Shown in pieces: positions 16,838 through 25,248 of a DNA stretch of 64,000 bases; the first letter of the stretch is position 1, and the number at the start of each line of letters is the position of its first letter. Both the position numbers and the translations under genes were made by a program. Under the pieces are notes generated by a model. It ran no database searches and had not been told where the DNA came from. It was given only the letters and a program-made list of their open reading frames with translations. Where the stretch lies: positions 1,116,001 through 1,180,000 of the forward strand of contig NZ_CP054021.1 in assembly GCF_005862305.2 (NCBI RefSeq), in the 5' to 3' direction. This stretch comes from Rhizobium indicum. GTDB taxonomy: Bacteria > Pseudomonadota > Alphaproteobacteria > Rhizobiales > Rhizobiaceae.

Positions 16838-17704
16838 ATGAAAGATGCGAGCTGGGACGACCTGCAACTTTTCTTCCATGTTGCGACCGGCGGCGGGCTT
16901 TCGGCGGCGGCGACGAGCACCGGGCTCAGCGCGCCGACGATCGGCCGGCGCATGCTGGCGCTCGAACGGGTGACGGGCCGCTCGCTCTTCAGCCGCGGCC
17001 CCACCGGTTATCTGCTCGCCAAGGACGGACAGGAACTGCTCGATCGCGTCCGGCTGATGCAGGATGCGGCGCGTGCGATCTCCGACTGGCGCGGCGAGGT
17101 GCTGACGCTTCCGATCGTCTCGACGGCCGCCGACAGCTGGACCTCGCGCTTCGTCGCCGACCATCTGGCCAGCGTCTGGACGCCGAAGGACAGCTTCCGC
17201 ATGTGCTACAAGACCTGCGACGCCAGCGTCGATTTCACCTATCGCGAGGCGCATATCGCCATTCGCCACAGCCGACCGGAGAGCGGCAACGTCGCGATCC
17301 GCCGTTCGGTCAAGGTGGCGCATGCGGCCTATCAGGCGGCCGGCTATGACGAGAAAAACTGCAACTGGATCTCGCTCGGCACAGATACCGCCATCACGCC
17401 GGCGGACAAATGGACGTTCGAACAGCCGGATTCCTGGATCACCAGCTGGACGAACACGCCGCATATGCTGTTTTACCTCATCCGCGGCGGTGCCGGCCGC
17501 GGCGTGCTCCCCTGTTTCATCGGCGATCAGGAGCGCAGGCTCGTCCGCGCCGGGCCTGTCATCGACGAACTGACCTACGAAATGTGGATAGTTGCGCATG
17601 ACGACGAGCGGCAGCGGCCGGAAGTCAGGATCGTCATCGACCGCCTGGCGGCGCTCTTTGCCGATCATGAAGAACTGTTTGCCGGGCATAAGGCGGCGAC
17701 ATAA
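16838..17704 (+). CDS. LysR-family transcriptional regulator
   Basis: 288 residues. An N-terminal winged HTH (LSAAATSTGLSAPTIGRRMLALERVTGRSLFSRGPTGYLL, about 20-60) is followed by a shortened LysR substrate domain with a Trp-rich middle part (DKWTFEQPDSWITSWTNTP). Most LysR regulators are divergent from their targets; here the left neighbour is on the same strand, so the target is unclear. A bidirectional terminator follows. Confidence 0.85.
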   Translation: MKDASWDDLQLFFHVATGGGLSAAATSTGLSAPTIGRRMLALERVTGRSLFSRGPTGYLLAKDGQELLDRVRLMQDAARAISDWRGEVLTLPIVSTAADSWTSRFVADHLASVWTPKDSFRMCYKTCDASVDFTYREAHIAIRHSRPESGNVAIRRSVKVAHAAYQAAGYDEKNCNWISLGTDTAITPADKWTFEQPDSWITSWTNTPHMLFYLIRGGAGRGVLPCFIGDQERRLVRAGPVIDELTYEMWIVAHDDERQRPEVRIVIDRLAALFADHEELFAGHKAAT

Positions 17705-17707
17705 GAA

Positions 17708-17731
17708 AACGCGGGCCGTTCGACCCGCGTT
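17708..17731. terminator. bidirectional terminator between LysR and host-attachment genes
   Basis: AACGCGGG (17708-17715) pairs with CCCGCGTT (17724-17731), with flanking A and T tracts on the two sides. It lies between two convergent genes. Confidence 0.75.
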
Positions 17732-17751
17732 CTCTGAGGTTGCTAACCGGC

Positions 17752-18198
17752 TCAGGCGGCGAGATGCCGCTCGATCTCGTCGACAGGCATATTGGTATAG
17801 TCCTTCGCCAATTCCACGGAGATCGCTGCTTGCGTATCGGCGCTGAGCGCCGGCCGCAGCGCGCCGAGTGCTTTCGGCGGCGCAACGAGGACGATGCGGC
17901 GGACATCCTTTTCCTGCGCCAGCTCATCCAGCCTTTCCGCGACCTGTTTCAGGAATTGGGCTTCAGCCTGATCCTGCCAGTTGGTCTCCTCGACAGCACT
18001 GCGGCTGAAGCCATCGGCGGCATGGCTGCGGCCGGGCTTGTCGGCGCCGATTTCGCGGTCGGGCTCGCTCGGCTGCGTCAGAGTTTCCAGCACCTTCAGG
18101 TTCATCAGTTGGGCATCGCCGGCATTCTGCATGATCAGAGCCTTGGCTCCGTTGCAGACCACGACCCATGATTTCCAAGGGATTTTAACGTCGGTCAT
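17752..18198 (-). CDS. host attachment family protein
   Basis: 148 residues from ATG 18198, with GAGGAG seven bases upstream. WVVVCNGAKALIMQNAG near the start and RRIVLVAPPKALGALRPAL in the second half resemble the host-attachment (Host_attach) family, a group related to the release-factor-like baeRF fold, named from a rhizobial/agrobacterial attachment phenotype. Residues about 40-80 form a charged linker. The biochemical role is not established. The longer in-frame start at 18372 overlaps the neighbouring promoter and is rejected. Confidence 0.75.
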   Translation of the reverse strand: MTDVKIPWKSWVVVCNGAKALIMQNAGDAQLMNLKVLETLTQPSEPDREIGADKPGRSHAADGFSRSAVEETNWQDQAEAQFLKQVAERLDELAQEKDVRRIVLVAPPKALGALRPALSADTQAAISVELAKDYTNMPVDEIERHLAA

Positions 18199-18359
18199 CT
18201 TCAACTCCTCGCTGTCGTCATTCGAAGCGCGCCGTGCTTCATCGATCAAGGCAGAACGCCTGGCCATTGAAAGAGTTCGGGAAAATTGCGCCGAAATCGA
18301 ACCGGCGGCGATCCGGCTGGCCCTTGCTGCGTAGAAAGTCCAAGTTCGGGAGATTGACG

Positions 18360-18761
18360 ATGAAGACATCACTGCTCGCCTATGCCGGCACCTTTCTCAC
18401 CCTTCTCGTCTGCGACGGGATATGGCTCGGCCTCATCGCCCGCAACTTCTACCGCGACCAACTGGGAGCGCTGATGCTGCCCTCGCCCAATCTTGCGGTC
18501 GGCGCACTGTTCTACCTTTTCTTCGCCGCCGCGGTGGTTGTGCTTGCCGTGCTGCCGGCCCTATCGACAGGCTCGATCACCACCGCGTTTCTCCACGGTG
18601 CCATTCTGGGACTGGCAGCCTATGGCACTTATGACATCACCAATCTTGCCACGCTTCGCAACTGGCCGCTCGCCATGAGCCTGGTCGACATGGCCTGGGG
18701 CACGGCTCTGACGGCGCTGACCGCCGCCGGCGGATATCTTACCATCAGATTTTTTGGCTGA
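18360..18761 (+). CDS. DUF2177 membrane protein
   Basis: 133 residues with four hydrophobic helices. The N-terminal TFLTLLVCDGIWLGLIARNFYRDQLG and the middle GTYDITNLATLRNWP are the DUF2177 signatures. GGGAG seven bases before ATG 18360 fixes the start. It is an inner-membrane protein of unknown function, divergent from the host-attachment gene with about 160 bases between them. Confidence 0.82.
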   Translation: MKTSLLAYAGTFLTLLVCDGIWLGLIARNFYRDQLGALMLPSPNLAVGALFYLFFAAAVVVLAVLPALSTGSITTAFLHGAILGLAAYGTYDITNLATLRNWPLAMSLVDMAWGTALTALTAAGGYLTIRFFG

Positions 18762-18995
18762 GACTTGAGCCACGGGATGGAAACCGCGTCCCGATAATGA
18801 ACATGAAGGCGTCCCGCTTGGGAACAAAGGTTGAACTCGTTAAAATTGTAATTTTATATTTGACGAATGTGCAAAACATTCATGTGACCTTGGTTGGGAT
18901 CAAGACCAGTTGCTCGACTAAGCCAGCCTGAATGAGATCAAGGTCAGCTTGATTGAGATAACCCCCCAATGCGTCCTGACTGACGGAGAATGTGA

Positions 18996-19397
18996 ATGAC
19001 TATGCTCCGCGCCACACACCTTGCCACGGTCAAGTCCGCTGTCTACGACCTGCGCTGGGAAGAATTCAGCGTCAAACGGCCAGCCCGCATCGTCGCCGTC
19101 CGGCCGTGCCTCACAGGCGTCTCCATGCGAAGCGCCGAGATCATCGATATCTCCCAGGGCGGCGCCACCTTCATCGTCTCGACCACGGCCGGCCTGCCGA
19201 AGCATTATTATCTCAACATTCTTGGCCTCGCCTACCGGATCGGCTGCGCGGAGGTCTATCGCCATAAGGAACGCATCGGGGTGCGGTTCATCAACATCAT
19301 GGACCCCGAGGTTCTGCGCCGCGTCGTCCGTACCGATTTCCTTGTCGGCAACATGGAAGCAATCGCTGCCCGACGCGCGCCGATCTTCCGCGCCTGA
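18996..19397 (+). CDS. PilZ-domain protein
   Basis: 133 residues from ATG 18996, GGAG seven bases upstream. RPARIVAVR followed about 20 residues later by IIDISQGGATFIV gives the DxSxGG half of the PilZ c-di-GMP motif; the arginine half is not a clean RxxxR. It is a relative of the 110-residue protein at 16211, which has lost this motif. PilZ proteins pass c-di-GMP signals to motility or polysaccharide systems; the partner is unknown. Confidence 0.65.
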   Translation: MTMLRATHLATVKSAVYDLRWEEFSVKRPARIVAVRPCLTGVSMRSAEIIDISQGGATFIVSTTAGLPKHYYLNILGLAYRIGCAEVYRHKERIGVRFINIMDPEVLRRVVRTDFLVGNMEAIAARRAPIFRA

Positions 19398-19494
19398 ACA
19401 GGCCGAGTCGTTGCGGAAATAATCTTGCTTGCGTTGGCCGTGCCCGGGCCTATTGTTTCGCCAATAGTCATTATGTCCGGGAAACTGCCGTCGC

Positions 19495-20610
19495 ATGTCC
19501 GCCTTTTCGTGCTTTACACCTCTTGCCAGCGCCCTGCCCTCCACAGTCCCCTTCGTCGGCCCCGAGGCGATCGAGCGCCAGCGCGGACTTGTCGTTTCGG
19601 CGCGCATCGGCGCCAATGAGAACGGCTTCGGCCCAGCAGCTTCCGTGTTTGCGGCGATGCGCGAGGAGGCCGGCAATATCTGGAAATACAATGACCCGGA
19701 GAATTTCGCGCTCAGGGAAGCGCTTGCCGCCCATCTCGGCATCTCGGCCGCCAATATCGCCATCGGCAGCGGCATCGACGAATTGCTCGGCCAGATCGTC
19801 CGGCTGGTGATCGAGCCGGGCGCGCCCGTCGTTACCTCGCTCGGCGCCTATCCGACCTTCAATTTCCATGTCGCCGGCTTCGGCGGTCGGCTGGTGACCG
19901 TTCCCTACGCAAACGACCGCGAGGATCTCGACGGGCTGCTCGATGCGGTGAAACGCGAGAATGCGCCGCTCGTCTATTTCGCCAATCCCGACAATCCGAT
20001 GGGAAGCTGGTGGGATGCCGACAGCATCGTCGCTTTCGCCCGTGCGCTGCCCGAGACGACGCTGATGGTGCTCGACGAGGCCTATAGCGAGACGGGGCCG
20101 GCAGGTTCGCTGCCGTCGATCTCCTCGCTCATCGAGCTGCCGAACGTCGTTCGCACCCGCACGTTCTCCAAGGCTTACGGACTTGCCGGCTCACGCACCG
20201 GCTACGCGATCTCGACGGCAGGCACGGCGCAGGCCTTCGACAAGATCCGCAATCATTTCGGCATGAACCGGCTGGCAACGGCTGCAGCGCTCGCCGCCCT
20301 CAAGGACCAGGCCTATCTCGTCGAGGTGGTCGGGAAAATCCATGCGGCGCGGGAGCGGATCGGCGGCATCGCCCGGGCGAACGGCCTCGTCCCCCTGCCC
20401 TCGGCAACAAATTTCGTGGCGATCGACACAGGGCGCGACGGCGCTTATGCGCGGTCGATCGTCGACGGCCTGATAGAGCACGGCGTCTTCATCCGCATGC
20501 CTGGTGTGGCGCCCCTCAACCGCTGCATCCGCATCAGCGTCGGGCCGGAGGCGGATATGGCGCTGCTCGAACAGGCTCTGCCGCAGGTTCTGAAACAGAT
20601 CGGCCGATAA
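19495..20610 (+). CDS. PLP aminotransferase, histidinol-phosphate aminotransferase-like
   Basis: 371 residues, fold type I class I/II. It shows the N-terminal ANENGFGP, NPDNPMGSWW (Asn and Pro of the PLP ring site), VLDEAYSE (Asp), and the Schiff-base Lys in RTFSKAYGLAGSRTGY (about residue 226), with the C-terminal Arg in RCIRISVG. The HisC-like subfamily also includes enzymes acting on other amino acids, and no his genes are near, so the substrate is open. A hairpin terminator follows. Confidence 0.87.
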   Translation: MSAFSCFTPLASALPSTVPFVGPEAIERQRGLVVSARIGANENGFGPAASVFAAMREEAGNIWKYNDPENFALREALAAHLGISAANIAIGSGIDELLGQIVRLVIEPGAPVVTSLGAYPTFNFHVAGFGGRLVTVPYANDREDLDGLLDAVKRENAPLVYFANPDNPMGSWWDADSIVAFARALPETTLMVLDEAYSETGPAGSLPSISSLIELPNVVRTRTFSKAYGLAGSRTGYAISTAGTAQAFDKIRNHFGMNRLATAAALAALKDQAYLVEVVGKIHAARERIGGIARANGLVPLPSATNFVAIDTGRDGAYARSIVDGLIEHGVFIRMPGVAPLNRCIRISVGPEADMALLEQALPQVLKQIGR

Positions 20611-20616
20611 AGCGAA

Positions 20617-20650
20617 GAACCGCGGCCGGTGGAGGATCCGGTCGCGGTTC
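20617..20650 (+). terminator. terminator after the aminotransferase
   Basis: GAACCGCGGCCGG (20617-20629) pairs with CCGGTCGCGGTTC (20638-20650), one G-T pair, 8-base loop, followed by a short T-rich stretch. Confidence 0.65.
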
Positions 20651-20745
20651 CGTTCTCCCGGCGTCGGCCCCGTCCAAAGCGCCCCGCCAGCCCCCTCTTT
20701 TTGAGGTTGTTATTGCTGCTCTTGTCGAATTGATCGGAGACGGTT

Positions 20746-21015
20746 CTAGTGAACCGTCATCCACTCGCGGGCGGCGCGCAGCGCTGCTGCGAGCTGCATC
20801 TTGTCCATGGCGGCGGCCACGTCGGCACGAAGCTCGGCGGCGCGGTCGTTGCCCTTGATTGCGGCGATGTTCAGCCATTTGTGGGCTGCAACGAGATCGA
20901 CTTCGCAGCCGCGGCCGGTCGCATACATCAGACCCATTTCGCAGAAGACATCGGCGCTGTTGTTGTCGCCACCCATGGTGGCCGTTTCAGCATTGTGCAT
21001 TTCAAAGCGTGCCAT
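20746..21015 (-). CDS. short Sel1-repeat protein
   Basis: 89 residues. ADVFCEMGLMYATGRGCEVDLVAAHKWLNIAAIKGNDRAAE is a single Sel1/TPR-like repeat (consensus LG-MY--G-GV--D---A--W---AA--G). There is no signal peptide or membrane segment. Rhizobial proteins of this size usually act as small adaptors, but nothing nearby shows a partner. Confidence 0.75.
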   Translation of the reverse strand: MARFEMHNAETATMGGDNNSADVFCEMGLMYATGRGCEVDLVAAHKWLNIAAIKGNDRAAELRADVAAAMDKMQLAAALRAAREWMTVH

Positions 21016-21457
21016 CGGTTTTATCCCTGTTAGCCTGTTTATGACTGACCCTGTTTTACCTTCAGGCCTTGCCGTCTATCGCGGCTTGCGGCCCTTCCGG
21101 TCCGGCGGGTTTGCCCCGCTCGTTTGATGGGTTCACTATGCCAAACGGCTTTCAAAAAACGCCTAAAATGCATGATTAATTTGAGACAAACAAAGTGCAA
21201 ACACTTGGTAAAATTGGATTTTCGTTAAACATCGGACTCCCTGCGAATTAAGGATTTTCGAGCGGATTTTACGAAAGATTCAGATTTGAAAATAAACGGA
21301 TCGTTCATCATGAAATCAGCAGGCGATATCTTTGAAAGCTCGCCGCACGGCTTTTCTCGTGATTTTCAGCCGGTCAACATGATAGCGATCGACCCTGTTT
21401 ACCTTTACGTTCGCGTCAGTTATTTTCGCGGCGATCAAGGATATCATGGAGGAAAAG
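21016..21457. other. AT-rich intergenic region, no supported gene
   Basis: A 442-base gap between divergent genes, rich in AT from 21140 to 21330. It presumably holds both promoters. Short frames here do not look like protein, and I see no clear hairpin or tRNA. Confidence 0.5.
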
Positions 21458-21796
21458 ATGATCCGCAGCTTCGTTCTCGCCGGCTTCATAACAGTCATCG
21501 CGGGTATCGCGCATGCCGAGGAGCCGATCGTCGGCAACTGGAAGACGGCCGCCGGCGATACGGCGGTGATCGCATCCTGCGGCGGCAGTTACTGCGTGAC
21601 GCTGAAGACCGGTAAATATGCCGGCCGGAAGATCGGCACGCTTGCGGGAACCGGCGGCAGCTATGCCGGCGAGATCACCGACCCGGCCGCCGAGAAGACC
21701 TATAGCGGCTCGGGCAAGATTTCCGGCAATTCGCTGAGGATGCAGGGCTGCGTGATGAAGATCCTCTGCAAGTCACAGACCTGGACGCGGCTCTGA
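21458..21796 (+). CDS. secreted DUF2147 protein
   Basis: 112 residues. A signal peptide (MIRSFVLAGFITVIAGIAHA) is followed by the DUF2147 pattern: IVGNWKTAAG, CGGSYCVTL, GEITDPAAEKTYSG and C-terminal MQGCVMKILCKSQTWTR with paired cysteines. The predicted product is a small periplasmic beta-barrel of the lipocalin-like type, function unknown. GGAGG five bases upstream supports ATG 21458; an ATG at 21446 overlaps that ribosome site. Confidence 0.8.
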   Translation: MIRSFVLAGFITVIAGIAHAEEPIVGNWKTAAGDTAVIASCGGSYCVTLKTGKYAGRKIGTLAGTGGSYAGEITDPAAEKTYSGSGKISGNSLRMQGCVMKILCKSQTWTRL

Positions 21797-21832
21797 GAGA
21801 ACGCGGGGCGGATAGCGGGCAACGGCCGGGAT

Positions 21833-21858
21833 GTGTTAGAGTGTACACAGCTCAACAC
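21833..21858. promoter_or_regulatory. candidate operator of the toxin-antitoxin pair
   Basis: A perfect 8-base palindrome GTGTACAC (21841-21848) is flanked by GTGTT on the left and AACAC on the right. It lies just upstream of the antitoxin ribosome site, where ribbon-helix-helix antitoxins bind. Confidence 0.4.
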
Positions 21859-21871
21859 AGGAGTTTTCGAA

Positions 21872-22141
21872 ATGGCCGGCAGCACGACCATGACAATTCG
21901 GGTCCGCCCCGACGTAAAAGAAAAGCTCGACAGGATTGCGGCCGACACGCAACGCAGCAAATCATTCCTCGCTGGCGAGGCCGTAGCGGCCTATGTGGAG
22001 CGCGAGCTTGAAATCATCGAGGGTATCAAGCGCGGCATGGCCGATGCGGAAGCTGAGCGCGTTATACCGCACGAGCAGGCTGTCGCCGAAATGCGTAAGG
22101 TCATCGCGGATGCCAAGCGTAGGAAAACCCCGCGCGGATGA
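21872..22141 (+). CDS. ribbon-helix-helix antitoxin (RelB/ParD type)
   Basis: 89 residues from ATG 21872, AGGAG eight bases upstream. TMTIRVRPDVKEKLDRIAADTQRSKSFLAGEAVAAYVERE is a RHH_1/CopG-like DNA-binding fold, followed by an amphipathic tail that would wrap the toxin. Its stop overlaps the toxin start (ATGA). It binds and blocks the toxin and represses its own operon. Confidence 0.88.
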   Translation: MAGSTTMTIRVRPDVKEKLDRIAADTQRSKSFLAGEAVAAYVERELEIIEGIKRGMADAEAERVIPHEQAVAEMRKVIADAKRRKTPRG

Positions 22142-22434
22142 GGCCGGTTCTTTGGTCGAAGGAAGCACATCAGGATAATCTGGAAATTCTGCGTTACATC
22201 GCAAAGAACAACCCCGATGCGGCCGAAAGGGTTGTGGACGCCATCGAGGATGCCGGCAAGAAACTTGGCGAATTTGCAACCGGTCGGCCAGGACGAATAA
22301 CTGGCACTTATGAAAAATCCCTCACCCGGCTCCCCTACATAATTTCCTATGAGCTGCGGTCGGTCGCGGGACGCGAAAGCGTCGTCATCTTGCGGGTGAT
22401 CCATACCGCGCGGGATTGGCCGGCCGAAGACTAG
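22138..22434 (+). CDS. RelE/ParE-family toxin
   Basis: 98 residues. WSKEAHQDNLEILRYIAKNNPDAAERVVDAIEDAGKKLGEFATGRPGR, the strand KSLTRLPYIISYEL and the C-terminal VVILRVIHTARDWP are the ParE/RelE superfamily pattern. The ending IHTARDWP is the typical ParE form; ParE toxins act on gyrase, while RelE cleaves mRNA on the ribosome, and sequence alone does not settle which. It overlaps the antitoxin by four bases, so the two are translationally coupled. Confidence 0.88.
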   Translation: MRPVLWSKEAHQDNLEILRYIAKNNPDAAERVVDAIEDAGKKLGEFATGRPGRITGTYEKSLTRLPYIISYELRSVAGRESVVILRVIHTARDWPAED

Positions 22435-22646
22435 TCGAACCAACTTATAAGCGTATCGTAACGCAGTTGCGCAGCCATCCTCCAAAACGCCAAGCATGTC
22501 GACGCAGGCATGCCTCGAAACCCTTGGCGACCGGCCCGAGCCGGCCCGGCAAGCTGAACGGCGGATGAACCGGCATCTCAGCACTCATTCAGCCACCGCA
22601 TGGCAAAACTCATGTCACGATAGAGTTGCGTATCGGGGGCAAGGCA

Positions 22647-22826
22647 ATGAACCACTATATTCTGGCAAGACGCCTTAGCATCATCACACTGTTTGCGGCG
22701 ATCTTCGCGGTCACGTTTTCGGCAGTCGTGGTGCACGATGGCGGCGGCGGCGCGCAGTCGCATTTCGGGGCGAGCTATACCTGCCTGGAGAGAAACGGCA
22801 CCTTCTGCGCGCCTGCGGTGCGGTGA
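22647..22826 (+). CDS. small single-span hypothetical protein
   Basis: 59 residues. One hydrophobic helix (IITLFAAIFAVTFSAVVVHDGGG) is followed by a Gly-rich segment and two Cys near the C-terminus (YTCLERNGTFCAP). It is not recognised. The start is at ATG 22647; an in-frame upstream ATG at 22626 is weaker. A 22-base palindrome directly after the stop may end transcription. Confidence 0.5.
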   Translation: MNHYILARRLSIITLFAAIFAVTFSAVVVHDGGGGAQSHFGASYTCLERNGTFCAPAVR

Positions 22827-22828
22827 GT

Positions 22829-22850
22829 AAAGCGCATCGCGATGCGCTTT
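22829..22850. repeat. perfect 22-base palindrome AAAGCGCATCG/CGATGCGCTTT
   Basis: Both halves (22829-22839 and 22840-22850) are exact reverse complements with no loop. It lies three bases after a small gene and is followed by AAGTCTTTCG. It could be a terminator or a dispersed repeat. Confidence 0.65.
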
Positions 22851-22997
22851 AAGTCTTTCGTTTATGCATGTCGTCGTCTCAAAACCGCTGCGCACGTTGG
22901 GCGACAGGCATTCGCAGCAGACGCGGAAGAGGACAAAAAATCGGAATCCGCCGGCGCGCGTCGTTTGCTTGTCAAGAACAACTCTCTATAATGCGTC

Positions 22998-24500
22998 ATG
23001 AACAAACGAATCTCCCTTTTGTCGCCCCTCGACACATCCTCTCCACCGCCTTTCCAGCCCCAGAGCTTCGACGATCCGGCCAAGGCGGTCGAGACGCTGA
23101 CAGCGCTTTACGAGCGCAACACGGCGTTCCTGATCGAGAGCTTCAGCGAACTTGCGCAGGGCGCGCCGATCTCCTCGCGCTACCGCGCATTTTATCCGCA
23201 GGTCAGCATTGAGACGACAAGCTACGGCCATGTCGATTCGCGGCTTTCCTACGGTCATGTCACGGCACCCGGCATCTACACGACGACCGTCACCCGGCCG
23301 AAGCTCTTCAAGCATTACCTCAAGGAGCAACTGTCGCTGCTGATGAAGAGCCATAATGTTCCGATCGTCGTCTCAGAATCGTCGACGCCGATCCCGCTCC
23401 ACTTCGCCTTCGGTGAGGGAGCGCATGTAGAAGCGTCGACCAACGCCTTCGTCGACGTTCCGATGCGCGATATCTTCGACACGCCCGACCTCAACACCAC
23501 CGACGACGAGATCGCCAACGGCGAATATATCCCGCCGCCGGGAGAGCCCTCGCCGCTGGCGCCGTTCACCGCGCAACGCATCGATTATTCGCTCGCCCGG
23601 CTGTCGCATTATACGGCGACGCATGCGGAACATTTCCAGAATTTCGTGCTGTTCACCAACTACCAGTTCTATATCGACGAGTTCTGCGGCTGGGCGCGCA
23701 AGCTGATGGCGGAGGGCGGCGACGGCTATACCGCCTTCGTCGAGCCCGGCAATGTCGTCACCCTTCCCGGCTCGAACGCGCCGGAAACGGATTCCGCCCT
23801 CACCCGCCTGCCGCAGATGCCGGCCTACCATCTGAAGAAGAAGGGCCATGCCGGGATCACCATGATCAATATCGGCGTCGGCCCCTCCAACGCCAAGACG
23901 ATCACCGACCACGTCGCCGTGCTGCGCCCGCATGCCTGGCTGATGCTCGGCCATTGCGCCGGTCTTCGCAACAGCCAGCGGCTCGGCGACTATGTTCTCG
24001 CCCACGCCTATATGCGTGAGGACCATGTTCTCGACGACGACCTGCCGGTCTGGGTGCCGATCCCGGCGCTGGCCGAAGTGCAGGTGGCGCTCGAAGCCGC
24101 CGTTGCCGAAATCACCGGCTATGAGGGTTTCGAGCTGAAGCGCATCATGCGCACCGGCACCGTCGGCACGATCGACAACCGCAACTGGGAACTCCGCGAC
24201 CAGCGTGGGCCGGTGAAGCGGCTCTCCCAGGCGCGCGCGATCGCGCTCGACATGGAATCGGCAACGATCGCCGCCAACGGCTTCCGCTTCCGTGTGCCCT
24301 ATGGCACGCTGCTCTGTGTCTCCGACAAGCCGCTGCACGGCGAATTGAAGCTGCCGGGCATGGCAACGGCCTTCTACCGCACGCAGGTCAACCAGCACCT
24401 GCAGATCGGCATCCGCGCCGTCCAGAAGCTTGCCGCCATGCCGAAGGAAGCGCTGCATTCACGCAAGCTGCGCAGCTTCTTCGAAACGGCCTTCCAATAG
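22998..24500 (+). CDS. amn: AMP nucleosidase
   Basis: 500 residues, the normal length of Amn. The N-terminal domain has the SYGHVDSRLSYGHVTAPGIYTTTVTRP segment; the C-terminal nucleoside phosphorylase-like domain has GHCAGLRNSQRLGDYVLAHAYMREDHVLDDDLP and ALDMESATIAANGFRFRVPYGTLLCVSDKPLHGE (catalytic region). It hydrolyses AMP to adenine and ribose 5-phosphate in the cytoplasm and helps set adenylate pools. The terminator stem begins inside the last codons. Confidence 0.94.
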   Translation: MNKRISLLSPLDTSSPPPFQPQSFDDPAKAVETLTALYERNTAFLIESFSELAQGAPISSRYRAFYPQVSIETTSYGHVDSRLSYGHVTAPGIYTTTVTRPKLFKHYLKEQLSLLMKSHNVPIVVSESSTPIPLHFAFGEGAHVEASTNAFVDVPMRDIFDTPDLNTTDDEIANGEYIPPPGEPSPLAPFTAQRIDYSLARLSHYTATHAEHFQNFVLFTNYQFYIDEFCGWARKLMAEGGDGYTAFVEPGNVVTLPGSNAPETDSALTRLPQMPAYHLKKKGHAGITMINIGVGPSNAKTITDHVAVLRPHAWLMLGHCAGLRNSQRLGDYVLAHAYMREDHVLDDDLPVWVPIPALAEVQVALEAAVAEITGYEGFELKRIMRTGTVGTIDNRNWELRDQRGPVKRLSQARAIALDMESATIAANGFRFRVPYGTLLCVSDKPLHGELKLPGMATAFYRTQVNQHLQIGIRAVQKLAAMPKEALHSRKLRSFFETAFQ

Positions 24501-24508
24501 GCCGTTTC
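24483..24508 (+). terminator. amn terminator, overlapping the stop codon
   Basis: GAAACGGCC (24483-24491) pairs perfectly with GGCCGTTTC (24500-24508); the amn stop TAG (24498-24500) sits at the loop edge. A T-poor tail follows. Since the neighbouring gene is convergent, it may act in both directions. Confidence 0.65.
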
Positions 24509-24509
24509 C

Positions 24510-24728
24510 TCATCTGCCCGTCACGACAGGCGCCGAGCCCTCGGCCACCATCTGCGGCTTACCGGCGGCAAGATTCAGCCCTGCTATCAGCAGGGTGAAG
24601 GCCACCACGACGAAAGCGATGCGCAGGAGAACCTTCAGCGCATCGGCATCGTCGGGTACTACCAGCTGACGCTTCTCGTGGCGACGTGCCCAGATGTGAC
24701 TTGCCAGGGCGATTTCAAGAATGCTCAT
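24510..24728 (-). CDS. small single-span membrane protein
   Basis: 72 residues from ATG 24728, chosen because GAGGAG lies seven bases upstream; the ATG at 24734 is too close to that site. One transmembrane helix (VLLRIAFVVVAFTLLIAGLNLAAG, about 34-57) has a basic N-terminal side. It is not recognised. It converges on amn, and its stop lies two bases from the shared hairpin. Confidence 0.6.
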   Translation of the reverse strand: MSILEIALASHIWARRHEKRQLVVPDDADALKVLLRIAFVVVAFTLLIAGLNLAAGKPQMVAEGSAPVVTGR

Positions 24729-24880
24729 TTCCATTCTCCTCGACAGGTTTCGATGAAGCCTTGTCGCGTGCTGCCTTGCGATTTCGACACCTCGTCCGCA
24801 CAATTTTTTTCGCGGCGCTGTCGAAATGCATGCAGGTCGTTCGTCCATGTTTATGGGAACAGGGCAAGGAGGCTGCCGCG

Positions 24881-25237
24881 ATGAAATATCTCTGTCAGGT
24901 CTGGTTCGATGGCGGGGTGCTCGACGCGATGACGCAAGAGGAGAAGACCGAACTCGACACCAATTCCTTGAACTATGACAAGGACCTCGTCGAAAGCGGG
25001 CATATGATCGTCGCCCAGGCGTTGCAGCCGCCAAAATCGGCGGTGACCGTACGGGTGCGCAATGGCGAGACGTCGGTGACGGACGGTCCCTTCGCCGAGA
25101 CGAAGGAGGCGCTCGGCGGCTTTATCCTGATCGAGGCCAAGGATCTCAACGAAGCGATCCGCATTGCCGCGGGCATCCCGCTCGCCATGCTCGGCGCGAT
25201 CGAAGTGCGGCCAATCCACGAATTCGGAGCTAAGTGA
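24881..25237 (+). CDS. DGPF/YCII-domain protein 1
   Basis: 118 residues from ATG 24881 with AAGGAGG eight bases upstream. The DGPF signature TSVTDGPFAETKEALGGFILIEAKDLNEAIRIAAGIP is complete; the fold is the ferredoxin-like YCII-related domain. It is the first gene of an operon of three such genes and an ECF sigma factor. In the ECF42 group DGPF proteins are the conserved partners of the sigma factor, but their chemical role is unresolved. Confidence 0.88.
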   Translation: MKYLCQVWFDGGVLDAMTQEEKTELDTNSLNYDKDLVESGHMIVAQALQPPKSAVTVRVRNGETSVTDGPFAETKEALGGFILIEAKDLNEAIRIAAGIPLAMLGAIEVRPIHEFGAK

Positions 25238-25248
25238 GGAGAGACCAA

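Noticed and set aside
24735..24880. In-frame N-terminal extension of the first DGPF protein from 24686
   Set aside because: A strong AAGGAGG site precedes ATG 24881, and the paralogue starts at the same place (MKFLCQIWFD).
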